Positions 43,795 to 55,016 of a DNA stretch of 64,000 nt are shown piece by piece. The DNA is from Ailanthus altissimus. Taxonomy: Eukaryota > Streptophyta > Magnoliopsida > Sapindales > Simaroubaceae. How positions within the stretch are numbered: the first letter of the stretch is position 1; each line of letters opens with the position of its first letter. The stretch spans positions 694,501 through 758,500 of the forward strand of contig OX327696.1 of the NCBI GenBank assembly GCA_946807835.1, written 5' to 3'. A program made the translations under genes and the position numbers. The notes under the pieces are model-generated. The model saw only the letters and a list, made by a program, of their open reading frames with translations, had not been told where the DNA came from and did no database searches.

Positions 43795-44700
43795 TTGAAA
43801 CAAATCAAGTCCATTAGCGAGTACGTGGAGGAGTACTCCCTCCTAATGCTACAAATTCTCAACATGAGCGAGGAGGACTTGCTATTTAATTTCTTAGATG
43901 GGTTACAAATATTGGCGTCCAATGAGTTAAAGAGGCATGGGGTGACAAGAATATCTGACACTCTTACATTGGTAGAAACACTTATGGATTACCAAAAGGG
44001 TGACTCGAAAAAGTTTAAAAATTCGAGACCCAATCACAACAAAGGTGGGGGCGCCAAAGAGTTTCATCCTTGGAGGATGAGGAGAAGAAACGCAAGCCGC
44101 CCAAATGAAAAAAGCAAAAGTGCAACGGCCATAGAGGTAATGAACCAAAGATAAACTACTTCCTTTGCAATGAGGATCACTAAGTCAATGACTATCTAAA
44201 GAAGAAGGCTCTCAACGCAATGGTAAGGGCGCACGAGGCTTGCGAGTAGAGTCAAATGAGGTGTTTGCAGCTACTCAATACAATAAAAGCCAAGTTGAGT
44301 GTCAGTACGCCAACGAGAAAGGCACTCATGTATGTTGAAGCCTACATAAATTGCATAAAAACTTAAGTATTGATAAATACGGGTGCGACACATAACTTCA
44401 TTAAGCATGTGAATGTAAAGCGCTTAGGACTTTATATAGAGAAAGATGAAATATTTCTCAAATCAGTTAATGTTGCGGCCAAATCACTAAATAGGTTGAT
44501 TTGAGAGATTGATATCTACTTAAGGAAATGGTGCGGCAACGTAAATTTTTCAATAGCACCTCTTGATAATTTTGATGTGGTGTTAAATATGAAGTTCTTG
44601 AGACAGTACCACGTGGTGCCGCTTCTTTGCCACGATTATGTGTGCATCATGAATGGGAGACCTTACATGATATCGACGGTAGACAAGCTCAAGGGTTGGC
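43795..44700 (+). pseudogene. Decayed Gypsy gag and protease
   Basis: The open piece 43795-44154 carries the retrotransposon gag phrase QIKSISEYVEEYSLL and LLFNFLDGLQ. The protease segment reads INTGATHNF, with AAT at 44376-44378 where the complete copy has the Asp codon of VDTG, so the active site is lost. FLRQYHVVPLLCHDYVCIM matches the end of the complete copy's protease frame. Confidence 0.72.
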
Positions 44701-45580
44701 AATCCTAGTCAAAAGCTAACACCAAACTCCTTTTCGCTATTCAACTAATAAAAGCTGTTGAGCGCAAAGGAGAAGCAAATCCAATCACAGTAAACGAGAC
44801 GGATGATGAAGCGATAATAGGCAAGGATAAGCTACCAACAAGGGTTGTAGAAATGCTCAAGCAGCACAAAAGGGTTGTACTAATTGTTATACCATAAAAG
44901 CAACCACAAAGATAGAAATTGAGCACGAGAAAAAGTTGGAGCTGGGATCTATGTTCCCAACTATAGCACAGACACCTCAACCGGAATTAGGTGAGTTACG
45001 TGGGTAGCTCTAGGAGTTATCGGGTGCGAGTGTCATTCAACAACTCAAAGTGTCATATGGTGTGCACTCTAAACATAAGAAGTGGGGTAGAGACAAGTAG
45101 TGGCATGTCAAGCATCGTGCGAAAGACTTAAAAAAAGAGATGATACTTTCACCACAATGCAAGATAGCACGCCCACTTCACAAGGGCCTTAATCATAAGG
45201 ACAATGAGCCATTTCCTATTACCAAGACGATTGACAACGTCTAGCATAAGGTGGGGATACCTTCGAGACAGTAGCAGCGTCTGGTGTTTCTCGAAAGCTA
45301 TTTGAAGTTATAACAAGGGGGTACGAAAGACATGGAGCAGAAACGAGGACCTTTAGAGATTTTCACATGAGACGACAAAGGGACAAAACTCCTTCATGAC
45401 GGACGAATGGTGCAGAAGAAAAATTCACCTCCAAAGCGTGAGTACTTTGTCAAGTAGAAAGGGTTACTTGTTATAGGAGCACACTGGGGATATGAGAGTG
45501 CAACGGCAGTTTAAAGAATGAGGTTGCCAAGTTCCATTGAAGATAAGACGAGGACGTAGCGTGAATTTGACAAGGGAGAC

Positions 45581-46049
45581 TGTCACGCCCTAAGTATTCT
45601 CAAGCATTTCTTCGAACACTTGATGGTGCGACAAAACCTTTTAGAGGCTATATGGACCGTTGGAGCAGATCGCAGGCCAAAACTTCTAGAAGACTTATTG
45701 ACACGAGTAAAGATATAGGCCAAGTCCGTGACTTATTAAGGTTATAAACCCCTATTTGGAATAAGCATATTTGGGCATCTAAGAATATTTTATAATATAT
45801 TATTTCATCTTATATGTATATCGTTAGATTGTTTAAATCTTAATCGTTAATTATATAAAATTGTTAGTATATAAAAAAAAGAACCTCAATTGTATAAAGC
45901 ACAATCTCATAATTTGTATTTTTTGTAACAAAATAATTTTTTTTTTTAAATACTTTGAATGCTTATTTTCTCATCTCTTTGTAGTATTTTTTAAATTGTT
46001 TAGAGCGCAGCACGTATAAAATTGCATAACTCTAAAAAAATTCATGACA
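45581..46049 (+). repeat. 3' LTR of deleted Gypsy copy (469 bp)
   Basis: It starts TGTCACGCCCTAAG and ends TTCATGACA, paralleling TGTCACGCCCC...CCGTGACA of the LTR at 55017-55488 and close to its 472 bp. Confidence 0.75.
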
Positions 46050-49000
46050 GCCACGCGAAACGAGATTAAGTTCAAAGGTAGCTAATTAGAGGACTTAGGC
46101 TCCCTTTGTTTGCTTAAGTGGAATGAGGGGTGACCTTGGCTCACGTACAGCAAGTAAGGGTCTGGGATTTACCCATCACAGAGAAGCACATAGGAATAGA
46201 AAAAACATCGTATAGTTCGATTATGCGACAAAATTTTGAATATAAGGAGACTCTTGGTGTTTCGGGGGATTACAGTTCCCGTTTCATCAGATGATACGAA
46301 AAAGATTTTCTGTATCATTATGGGATAAAGCTTGGCTATTAAATTATTGATTGGAAAAATCAATTCATGTTCCTCGTTTTAGATTATCAAAATCTTCTTT
46401 CCAACTGAACCTATCGATAATCTAAAATCAACCCCATTTTTCAAATGTCAATTTAGTACCCTAAAAAATAAAAAATGAAATTGAAATAAAGAACATTTGA
46501 CGAACATAGCACAGCGACTACAGCCTTGTTGAGTTGTTCTTCTTTCTTATTTCAATAAAGCAAGATGTTTTGTTTGATTATCTTACCCAAACAGCTTCAA
46601 AAACGTTTCTCTCATCACTTGTTCAATCCGGGCGTTGACTTGTATAAATCTTCAAAAAATGACACACAGCAAGATAAGAAAGAAAGACTCCAGAAAAAGC
46701 CAACAGACGCCCATCTCTGCTGTCTTTTGACTTCGAAACAAAAGAGAGGTGTCTTAGAAATTCGGTTTAGTGTGATGAATGTTAGAAGGGAAAGAATGTG
46801 AGAAATGTTTTTGTTTTTTTTTTTTTCAGCACGGTGGGGGAAATCTTTTGTTGCCCGAAATTTAAAGTAAAACGAAAATGTTTTAAATACTAACTAAAAT
46901 GACGTAGTTTTGTATATTTAAGTGATTCTGCATCACTTTATTATATAATATTTGTCCACATCAACATACTTTATTAAATTTTTATCGGTAATTTTTTAAT
47001 ACAATTTTATAATACATTTGGTTACAAAATGGTCTTAAATTATTATTACAAGTTAGTATTATTGCATAGTATAACATAATCTATTATAAATTATAAATTA
47101 GTAATACAAAAAAATTTGTGATAGAATTTATCACAAAATTGTAATAGTACTAAATTTTTATTAAAAAATTTATATCATGAAATTCTCTTTTTTGTAGCCT
47201 TGTTGCAGTAAACAGCCAAAGATTAAGATTTATAAAAAAATACATATAAAATTATAATAATAATATATTAAAAAATTAATTAATATATAAATAATAAATT
47301 TATAATAATAATATATTAAAAAAGGAATTAATATATAAATAAAATTATAAAATATGTTAAAGATTAATTTTATTAGCTTTATTTTTAAATAATTTTTTTA
47401 TTAGCCTTTTAAATAAAGAAAATAAGTTTGACACAAATTGAAAAGAAGTTAAATAATCATTGTATGGTGATCCACAATTATAAGTATATTTATATAGGTT
47501 AAATTAAAAATATTATTTTTTTGAGTATAAAATTTATTTGTATTGGTGAAAAGATGAATTCCATATATAAAAAGATGCAATTTTGTATGATACAAATTGA
47601 GGGTTGTTGTCAAAACTTGGTGGAGCCATGGCCCCCTAAACCCCACAATAATTCCACCGCTGCTCTTACGCATCATATTTAGAAATAGATTTCGAGTTTC
47701 TAATAAAGTAGATTTGACATTCTTTTAATCTAAATTTACTGGTTGTGTCATCATAAATATTGTTGTTGTAAAAACAGTTATAATAAATATCACTGTTGTA
47801 AAAAAATTGGACTTCGAATATTATGAACTTAATTGTTTCCGAGTTGCTTAATTTGTCAATCAAAATATGGAGAAAATTATCATTTATCTTTTCCATTATT
47901 ATTAATGTCGCTTCGGCCAATGGTTTGGTATTCTTTTATTAAAATTTTATTAAGAGAAAGCTTATAAAAAAATTCTTGTGAACTTCTCAATAAAAGTCAA
48001 TTAGGCACCATAAAATTAAACCATGAAGCCAATTAAGAGAATACTTTAATTCACTTCAATCTAAGATAATATATTATGTCACTTAATTACCATGAAATAA
48101 ATGAGAAAAATCAAAATCAAAATTCTGGCTAATAAATGCCATAAGAATTCCAAAATAGAAAATTCATTAGATAATAAACATATATAATCTAATTCATACT
48201 GAGCATTCTCTTTTAATCCAACTTTTTCAAGAGATAAGTCGATCAAACGTGTATATATATATTCTTTTAGCTTATTCAATAATATTTTTTGTTACCATTG
48301 ACAATTATTACAAGAAAAAAACCATCAAACGTATATAGATAAGAGAATTGCCAATTTAGTATAATTATTCAATTAATTTTAATATATTTTTTAAAAATAC
48401 TTCAATTAGCCCTAATTATAGAGAAAATAATATATGATGTCAGTTTTTAAAAACAGTAAAATTAAATATGAACCGTTTAACATATGTCATTAGACATCTA
48501 GTCATATATAGGAACTTAATCGAGTAATTCAATTAAACTTTTAGAATTAAACTGATAATTTTTTTAAAAATAATAAACCACAAAAATGTTGAGAGATAAA
48601 AGAGAAAGCCAAGATGGCAACTACGACAACAATAACAACAACAACAATAATAATACAAGCATAGGCTTAATTAGAATGGTTGATTTGGCTTCAAAAGTAA
48701 TGAGCTTTGTTGCTTCTCAAGTTCTTCAATTTTCATTTTTAAACTCTCAGCCTTGCCTGAATGTTTTCTGACTACTTGCTTTTCACCATCATCTCAATAT
48801 TTTGAAAACTTATAATTCTCTTTAGCTCTCCTAGTCTCAAGCTTTCTCTTACATTCCTCCAACGATTCATATTCCGACCATGATTTGAACAATATTTTTT
48901 GTTTTCTCGAAAATCTTTTCAAGCGCGTTCATGATTGATTTTAATTTTAGTGTTTTTTTCCTTGTAAAAAATTTACTTAGTTTAATTATATATGAAGTAG

Positions 49001-49539
49001 GATTGAAATTAAGTTGGATTGTTTTTTTAAAAGAATTTTTTTTTTAAAGTTTGATTTGATATTTTTGTTTTAGTAGAGTTATTATTTTGGGTGATAATTT
49101 AAAAAAATTTATATTCTAAATTTATTAAGATTTATTCTTGTTTATTAATTAGAGTTTATTGTTTATTTAAGATTAGATAATTTATTAATATAAATAGACT
49201 TGTTAGGAAAAACTACCATTATCCCCTCAGGTTTAGCAGTAAATTCTATTACTCTCTTCTGATTTCTTAAAGTACAAAAGCTTCCTTTTGATTGGAATAT
49301 TTTGTTGCCGGTAGAAAAATTGACTAAAACAATAATAGCTAAATGCAATAAAAATAGTTACCATTTTATACTTGAGATATTGAAGAATTAGTAATGTATT
49401 TCTTATAGTCGATCATAGATTATATGGAGTGACTAAATGTGTTAAGTCTTAAAAGGATTTAAGATTAGTTTCTCAAAATAGTTACTACTCATATAATATT
49501 TTTGTCGCGGTGTAATTTAAATTTAAGGACTAATTTGAC
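46050..49539. other. Long AT-rich stretch without recognised genes
   Basis: Bases 46160-46440 differ in texture (less AT-rich, with a hairpin at 46291-46318), but I do not recognise them. At 48617-48656 there is an AAC/AAT triplet repeat. Bases 49200-49375 resemble a dispersed non-coding plant repeat (ACTACCATTATCCCCTCAGG...), which I cannot name. Confidence 0.4.
48617..48656 (+). repeat. Trinucleotide microsatellite (AAC/AAT)
   Basis: About 13 consecutive AAC or AAT triplets lie within a 61-codon open frame that I do not regard as a gene. Confidence 0.8.
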
Positions 49540-49868
49540 TTGTATTGTCCATTCTTCGGAGTTAAGAACCTATTATTCACGTGACAATTTTTATTAAAAT
49601 TCAAGACACAAGATTTTTAGGGCTTATTTAGTCGTATTACCCATCCCTTTAGCAGCATAGGAGACCTACATCTCATATGGTAATTTTTATTGGGGCGATT
49701 TTGGGAGTTTACGTACGAATGAGAATTTGGGTCTGCTATAATATTATTTATCACAGACCAAGCACTTGCCATTGACCCAAAAGATTAGGCTGTAAGGTAA
49801 TACTACATACCCACCCTTATATACTCAAGATCCATAAAATTTTTATTTAATATGGGACGTGACACTAA
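49540..49868. repeat. Degenerate tandem repeat, left of Gypsy insertion
   Basis: Words CACGTGACAATTTTTATTAAA, GAATGAGAATTTGGGTCTGCT, AAGCACTTGCCATTGACCC and TTTTTATTTAATATGGGACGTGACAC recur, diverged, to the right of the Gypsy at 55600-56430. Confidence 0.65.
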
Positions 49869-50340
49869 TGTTATGCCCGAAGTGCTCTCAAGCATTTCCT
49901 CAAGCACTTGGTGCGCGACTAGGCCTGCTGGAGGCCTCTTGGACCATGGAGCGCTACGTGGACCAGAGCTTCTAAAAGGCCCGCTGTTTGGATGGCGAAC
50001 CGGGCTGGGCCCGTGACTTATTAGGGTAGTTTACCATAATTAGAACTCTAATTATGGTAGAATGGCATCTTGGAATATTCTAAGGAATATTATCCCATCT
50101 TATATATACACCATTAGATCGTTTAGATCTCAGCCATTGATTGTATAGGGCTGCAACTATAAAAGGGGGAGACCCTCACTTGTATTTTTCATCTCATAGC
50201 TTTGTATTCTTTTCAGCAATATAAGAGAGCATTCGTGAAAATACTTGGTGTGCCTTTCTTTCTTCTCTTTATGTGGTTTTTTTTGGCTGCTTAGCACGCA
50301 ACGCGTCTAAGGCCGCACGGTTCGAAAACAGTCCGTAACA
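49869..50340 (+). repeat. 5' LTR of Gypsy element (472 bp)
   Basis: It starts TGTTATGCCC (against TGTCACGCCCC in the partner) and ends GTCCGTAACA. U3 holds a 13-bp inverted repeat around 50032-50059 (TACCATAATTAGA and its complement, 2-bp spacer) and the TATA box CTATAAAAGGGGG at 50157-50169. Confidence 0.9.
50158..50165 (+). promoter_or_regulatory. TATA box of Gypsy LTR
   Basis: TATAAAAG followed by GGGG occurs at the same place in the 3' LTR (55306-55313). Confidence 0.75.
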
Positions 50341-50342
50341 GT

Positions 50343-50357
50343 TGGTATCAGAGCAGG
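50343..50357 (+). promoter_or_regulatory. Primer-binding site of Gypsy element
   Basis: TGGTATCAGAGCAGG lies two bases after the LTR end and is complementary to the initiator tRNA-Met 3' end. Confidence 0.9.
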
Positions 50358-50369
50358 TTCAGTTCAGAG

Positions 50370-51497
50370 ATGGAGAAAGACGGTGGACCATTAGATTTGA
50401 CTGAAGAGAGGGGACGGAACCCCAAAGCTAAGAAGCACGGTGTGGCGTCTCGTGAGAAGTCAGCAGATCCAGGTCAAGATGTGGGGGGTATGGTGAGAGC
50501 ACTCAGCGGCGCTGTCGGAAAGGCTGCAGATCGCCTTGGAGAGCTAGAGCAGCAAGTAGAGAAGATCGAGCAGGGCCTCGACGCTTAAAGAGACGAGCTG
50601 CGCACCCTCATCAGTACATCCATCGAGGCTTACGCTGATAAGCAGCGAGACTGGATTAAAGCTTTTCAGGAGAGCGTCCTCACCACAATGGACAGTATTC
50701 AGGCCCAAGTAGGGGAGCTACACCGTGGGCTCGAATTTGTCAAGGAGGATGTGGTGCTGTGCAAGCGGGCGGTGACGAACGGGTCTGTCGCCTCTCAAGT
50801 AACGGTGTCTGCACCGAGAGTCAATGCTCCTAAGCCCAAGGAGTTCAGCGGAAAGCGGAATGCCAAGGAGCTCGACAATTACTTCTGGCAAATGGAGAGA
50901 TACTTCGACGCCCTAGGTGTTCGGGACGAGGATAAGGTAAACACCGCGACCCTATATCTCTCTGATCATGCAATTCTGTGGTGGCGTAGGAAGAGCGAGG
51001 AGATTCGCAAGGGTACCTGCACCATCAATACCTGGACAGAGTTGCAGCAGGAGCTGAAACACCAATTCTATCCGGAGAATGTGGCGTACGACGCTAGAAA
51101 GCGTCTAAAGGAGTTGAGACAGAATAAGTCGATTGACGAGTACGTTGAGGAGTACTCACTGCTGATGCTGCAGATCCCCAATATAAGCGAAGAAGACTTG
51201 CTGTTCAACTTCCTTGATGGGTTACAAACATGGGCGTCCAATGAGCTGAGGTGACGTAGAGTACAGAACATATCCGATGCCCTCACATTGGCGGAAATGC
51301 TCACTGATTACCGTAAGGGTGATGCGGGGAAGTCTAAAAATTCGAAGCCCAATCACAGCAAAGGTAGGGGAACCAGGGAGTCTCAACCTCCGCAGAATAA
51401 GGAGGGGAAAGGTAAACCGCCCACAGGGAGAGAACAGAAGTACAACGGTAGGAGAAAGTCGAGATCTAGATGCTTCCTTTGCGACGGGGATCATTAG
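50370..51497 (+). pseudogene. Gypsy gag
   Basis: The ATG at 50370 starts 13 bases after the PBS. One frame runs to 51497 with stops at 50586-50588 (TAA) and 51252-51254 (TGA). A coiled-coil N-terminus (LGELEQQVEKIEQGL) precedes the retrotransposon-gag core (KPKEFSGKRNAKELDNYFWQMERYF, HAILWWRRKSEEI, then LKHQFYPENV and VEEYSLLMLQI). It ends at the zinc knuckle CFLCDGDH, where a TAG (51495-51497) replaces the Trp usually found after His; the last Cys follows in another frame. In a live element gag forms the virus-like particle. Confidence 0.87.
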
Positions 51498-51639
51498 TGA
51501 AGGGCTGTCCAAAGAAGAAGGCTATCAACGCAATGTTGGAGACTCAACAAGCGGGCGAATAGGGACAATTGGGATGTCTGTAGTTGCTTAATGCCCTCAA
51601 TGCCAAGCGGGTAGCCCCGCGCCAGCAGGAAAGGCTCTG

Positions 51640-52068
51640 ATGTACGTTGAAGCCTATATTAATGGGAAGAGGACTCAAGCGCTAGTGGATACTGGAGCTA
51701 CGCACAACTTTATGAAGTATGCGGAAGCAGTACGCTTGAGCCTCAAGGTGGAGAAGGGGATTGGCTACCTCAAGACCGTGAACGCAGTAATCAAGCCACT
51801 GGACAGGGTCATTTGTGGAGTTGAAATGAGCCTCGAAAAATGGAGTGGTAAGGTAAACTTTTCGGTAGCCTCTCTCGATGATTTTGATGCTGTTCTTGGC
51901 ATGAATTTTCTGCGGCAGTTTAATGTGGTGCCACTCCCCCGACATAACTATGTATGCATCCTGGAGGGAGGACCGTGCATGGTGCCAACAGTAAACAAGC
52001 CAACAAGTAGGCAATCCGAGCCCAACGTCTACACTACTCTCCTGTCTGTCATGCAACTGAAGAAATGA
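51640..52068 (+). pseudogene. Gypsy aspartic protease region
   Basis: An open 142-codon piece with AYINGKRTQALVDTGATHNF; the catalytic DTG is intact. It continues through VASLDDFDAVLGMNFLRQF. It lies in a different frame from both gag and pol, with frame changes near 51500 and 52150-52350. The linker between protease and RT (52069-52357) is recognisable but has two or three stops, each where a Gln codon would fit. Confidence 0.85.
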
Positions 52069-52357
52069 GCTAAGCGGGGAGAAGAGATATACCTCGCCAC
52101 GATATGGAAGGCAGATGATGAGGCGTACGGGGGCGAAGATGAGTTGCCAGTAGAGATCACAAAGTGCTCAAGCAGCACCAGGACGTGATGCCAGCAGTAC
52201 TACCATAGAAATTACCACTAAGACGAGCAATTGATCACGAGATTGAGCTGGAACCAGGGGCTAAACCTCCAGCCAAAGCCTCATACCGAATGTCTCCACC
52301 AGAATTAGCAGAGTTGCGGAAGTAGCTTAAGGAGTTACTGGATGTAGGTTTATCTAG

Positions 52358-53065
52358 CCATCGAAGGCGTCCTACGGCGCACCCATGCTTTTCCAGCGCA
52401 AGCACGATGGATCATTGTGGTTATGCATAGACTACCGGGTGCTGAACAAGGTCACTGTCAAAAATAGGTATCCCATTCCTTTAATTGCTGACTTGTTTGA
52501 TCAGTTAGGGCAGGCAAAGTATTTCTCGAAGCTGGATTTGTGGTCAGGTTACCATCAGGTGCGGATAGCCGAGGGCGATGAGCCGAAAACCACCTGTGTG
52601 ACGCGTTATGGGGCCTTTGAGTTTCTGGCCATGCCGTTTGGCCTCACCAACGCGCTAGCCACTTTCTGCACACTGATGAACAGCATACTCCAGCCATTTC
52701 TTGACAAGTTTGTCATCGTGTACTTAGACGACATCGTTATATACAGCAACACTCTCGAAGAGCACGTGGAACACTTGAAATTTGTCTTGAAGGTGCTCCG
52801 CGAGAATGAGCTGTATGTGAAGAGAGAGAAGTGCTCATTTGCCAAGCCGGAGGTAGACTTTTTAGGTCACAAGATCAAAGAAGGCAGGTTGATGATGGAC
52901 AGGGCGAAGATTCGTGCCATTGTGGATTGGGAGGCGCCCACAAAAGTTACCGAGCTGCGGTCTTTCCTTAGGTTGGTCAACTATTATTGGAGATTTATCA
53001 AGAGCTATTCCACCATTGCAACACCCCTTACCGACCTGCTAAAAAAGACTAAAGCATGGGAGTAG
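52358..53065 (+). pseudogene. Gypsy reverse transcriptase
   Basis: The fingers and palm are intact in one frame: PSKASYGAP, LCIDYRVLNKVTVKNRYPIPLI, FSKLDLWSGYHQVRI, TRYGAFEFLAMPFGLTNA and the catalytic IVYLDDIVIYS (near 52717-52750). DFLGHKIKEGRL leads to the connection. Two Arg positions of the family (KLDLRSGYHQ, and before LCIDYR) are Trp here, a CGG-to-TGG change. The piece ends at TAG 53063-53065, where Trp is expected before TKECQWAF. Confidence 0.88.
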
Positions 53066-53587
53066 ACTAAGGAGTGTCAATGGGCTTTTGATCGACTAAA
53101 GACAGCAGTGATCGAGGAACTAATCTTAGCATTACCGAATCACTTGTTACCGTATGAGGTACATACTGATGTATCTGACTTTGCTATTGGTGGTGTATTA
53201 ATGCAGCAGGACCATCCAATCGCATATGAGAGCTGAAAGCTCAATGAGACGGAGAGGCGCTATACGGTACAGGAAAAAGAGATGACGGGGGTCATCCATT
53301 GTCTGCGCACTTGGCGACACTATCTGCTTGGGGCAAGGTTCGTAGTGATGACGGACAACATAGCAACGAGTTACTTCCAAAGTCAGAAGAAACTCAGCCC
53401 GAAGCAAGCTAGGTGGCAGGACTTTCTGGCGGAATTCGATTACGAGCTCGAGTACAAACTGGGAAAGGTGAACGTGGTGGCAGACGCCTTAAGCCGGAAG
53501 GTCGAGTTAGCAGCTATCAGCAAGCTGGAAGGTGACTTGCTCGACCTATTTCATGAGGGAATGAAGCATGATCCCGCAGCCACATAG
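53066..53587 (+). pseudogene. Gypsy RNase H
   Basis: The same frame continues: WAFDRLKTAV, YEVHTDVSDFAIGGVLMQ, PIAYES then TGA (Arg expected), KLNETERRYTVQEKEMTGVIHCL, WRHYLLGARFVVMTDN and VVADALSRK. It ends at TAG 53585-53587, where Gln would fit. The acidic positions D (HTDVS), E (EKE) and D (TDN) are visible. Confidence 0.85.
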
Positions 53588-54720
53588 CTCGCCACTCAAG
53601 CACAAGAGGGAAAAACTCAGCGGTTTTGGGTAGAAGATGGACTTCTCTACACCAAGGGATGCCGGGTGTATGTGCCAAAGTGGGAGAACTTGCGGCGTAA
53701 CCTCATTAAAGAGTGTCACGACACCAAATGGGCAGGACATCTAGGTCAACGGCGCACACGCGCCCTATTGGAGATAGTTTACTACTGGCCACACATGCGA
53801 GAAGAGATAGAGCAGTTTATCAAGACTTGTCTTGTGTGCCAACAGAACAAGGTCGAGTAACAGAGTCCCGCAAGGCTATTGGAGCCACTGCCCATACCAG
53901 AGAGACCTTGGGAAAGCATCTCTATGGATTTCATTGTAGCCTTGCCGAAGTCCGAGGGGTGTGGAACTATCATTGTGGTGGTAAATCGGTTTTCCAAGTA
54001 TGCGACTTTCATACCGGCACCTAAAGAGTGTAGTGCGGAAGAGACAACCAAACTTTTCTTCAAGCACGTAGTCAAGTACTAGAGGTTGCCGAGAGTGATA
54101 GTCAGCGATCGTGATACGAGGTTTACGGGGAGATTCTGGACTGGATTGTTCAATCTCATGGGATCGGAGCTTCGCTTTTCTACCAGCTTTCACCCACAAA
54201 CGGATGGGCAGACCGAGAGGGTGAATGCATTACTGGAGCTGTACTTGCGGCACTTTGTGGGCGCAAATCATCAGGATTAGGTCAAGTTACTCGATGTGGC
54301 ACAGTTCTCGTACAACTTGCAGAGGAGTGAATCGACGAACTAGAGCCCATTCGAGTTAGCTACTGGCCAGCAGCCTCTCACACCGCATGCGCTCATGTCC
54401 AACGATACTGGGAAGAGTCCAGCAGCCTACAAAGCTGCGAAGTCCTGGCAGGAACAATCAGATAAGACGCGGGTGTGTCTGGATAAGGTGACGAAACGGA
54501 TGAAGAAATGGGCTGACGGTAAGCGAAGACATGTTGAGTACAACATAGGGGATTTAGTGATGGTAAAAATTCTTCCGACGCAGCACAAGTCTACGCGTCC
54601 ACTTAACAAGGGTCTTGTTCGAAAATATGATGGGCCATTTCCTATTGCCAAGAGGGTTGGCAATGTCTCGTACAAGGTGGAGTTGCCTTCGAGACTTTGG
54701 CTACATCCGGTGTTTCACGC
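53588..54720 (+). pseudogene. Gypsy integrase
   Basis: The HHCC zinc domain is complete (ECHDTKWAGHLG ... CLVCQQNK, 53712-53850). The DDE core shows SMDFIVALPKSEG (first Asp), VIVSDRDTRFTG (second) and HPQTDGQTERVNALLE (Glu). Stops interrupt at 53858 (after NKVE), 54080-54082 (Trp expected after VKY), 54278-54280 (Trp expected after HQD) and near 54341 (after STN). The C-terminal part GDLVMVKILPTQ and FHASYLKPYHGD follows. Confidence 0.87.
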
Positions 54721-54799
54721 AAGCTACCTAAAGCCATACCATGGTGATGCGGAGGACACGGAACGTGGGCCACAAACTAGGGCACCATTAGGAGTTTCC

Positions 54800-55000
54800 A
54801 CATCTTACGACAAGGAGGCTGAAATTATCCTTAATGTAAGGACAGTACGGAAGAAGAACTGTCGTCCAAGTCGTGAGTACCTCGTCAAGTGAAAAAGATT
54901 GCCCGATAGCGAAGCAAGCTAGGAACCTGAGAACGCACTGTGGCAGTTTGAGAACAAGGTGCGCAAGTTCCAGCAAGGACGCGATGAGGGCGTCGCGTGA
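54800..55000 (+). pseudogene. Gypsy C-terminal chromodomain
   Basis: YDKEAEIILNVRTVRKKN followed by REYLVK and RLPDSEAS then EPENALWQFENKV matches the chromodomain tail of plant chromoviruses, thought to steer integration to marked chromatin. Two stops, TGA at 54890-54892 and TAG at 54920-54922, stand exactly at its two conserved Trp positions. The natural stop is TGA at 54998-55000, directly before the purine tract. Confidence 0.82.
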
Positions 55001-55002
55001 AT

Positions 55003-55016
55003 TTGGTGGGGGAGAA
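55003..55016 (+). promoter_or_regulatory. Polypurine tract of Gypsy element
   Basis: TGGTGGGGGAGAA abuts the 3' LTR start TGTCACG and primes plus-strand cDNA. Confidence 0.85.

Larger units (their letters stand above)
43507..46049 (+). mobile_element. Internally deleted Gypsy copy, same family as 49869-55488
   Basis: Plus-strand remnants follow the order of the complete Gypsy: gag (43540-44150; EDVVLCK, the NNYFWR phrase, and VEEYSLLMLQILNMSEEDLL at 43828-43890), protease (44330-44700), a short pre-RT part ending near 45050, then directly the C-terminal tail (45100-45570) and a 3' LTR (45581-46049). The RT, RNase H and nearly all of integrase are missing. The 5' LTR was not found. It is much more diverged than the copy at 50 kb. 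Confidence 0.75.

Noticed and set aside
48586..48771. 61-codon open frame with a run of Asn
   Set aside because: The Asn run is only the AAC/AAT microsatellite read in one frame; no domain and no gene context.
50343..50357. A tRNA gene at the PBS sites
   Set aside because: Only the 12-15 bases complementary to the tRNA 3' end are present; there is no cloverleaf.
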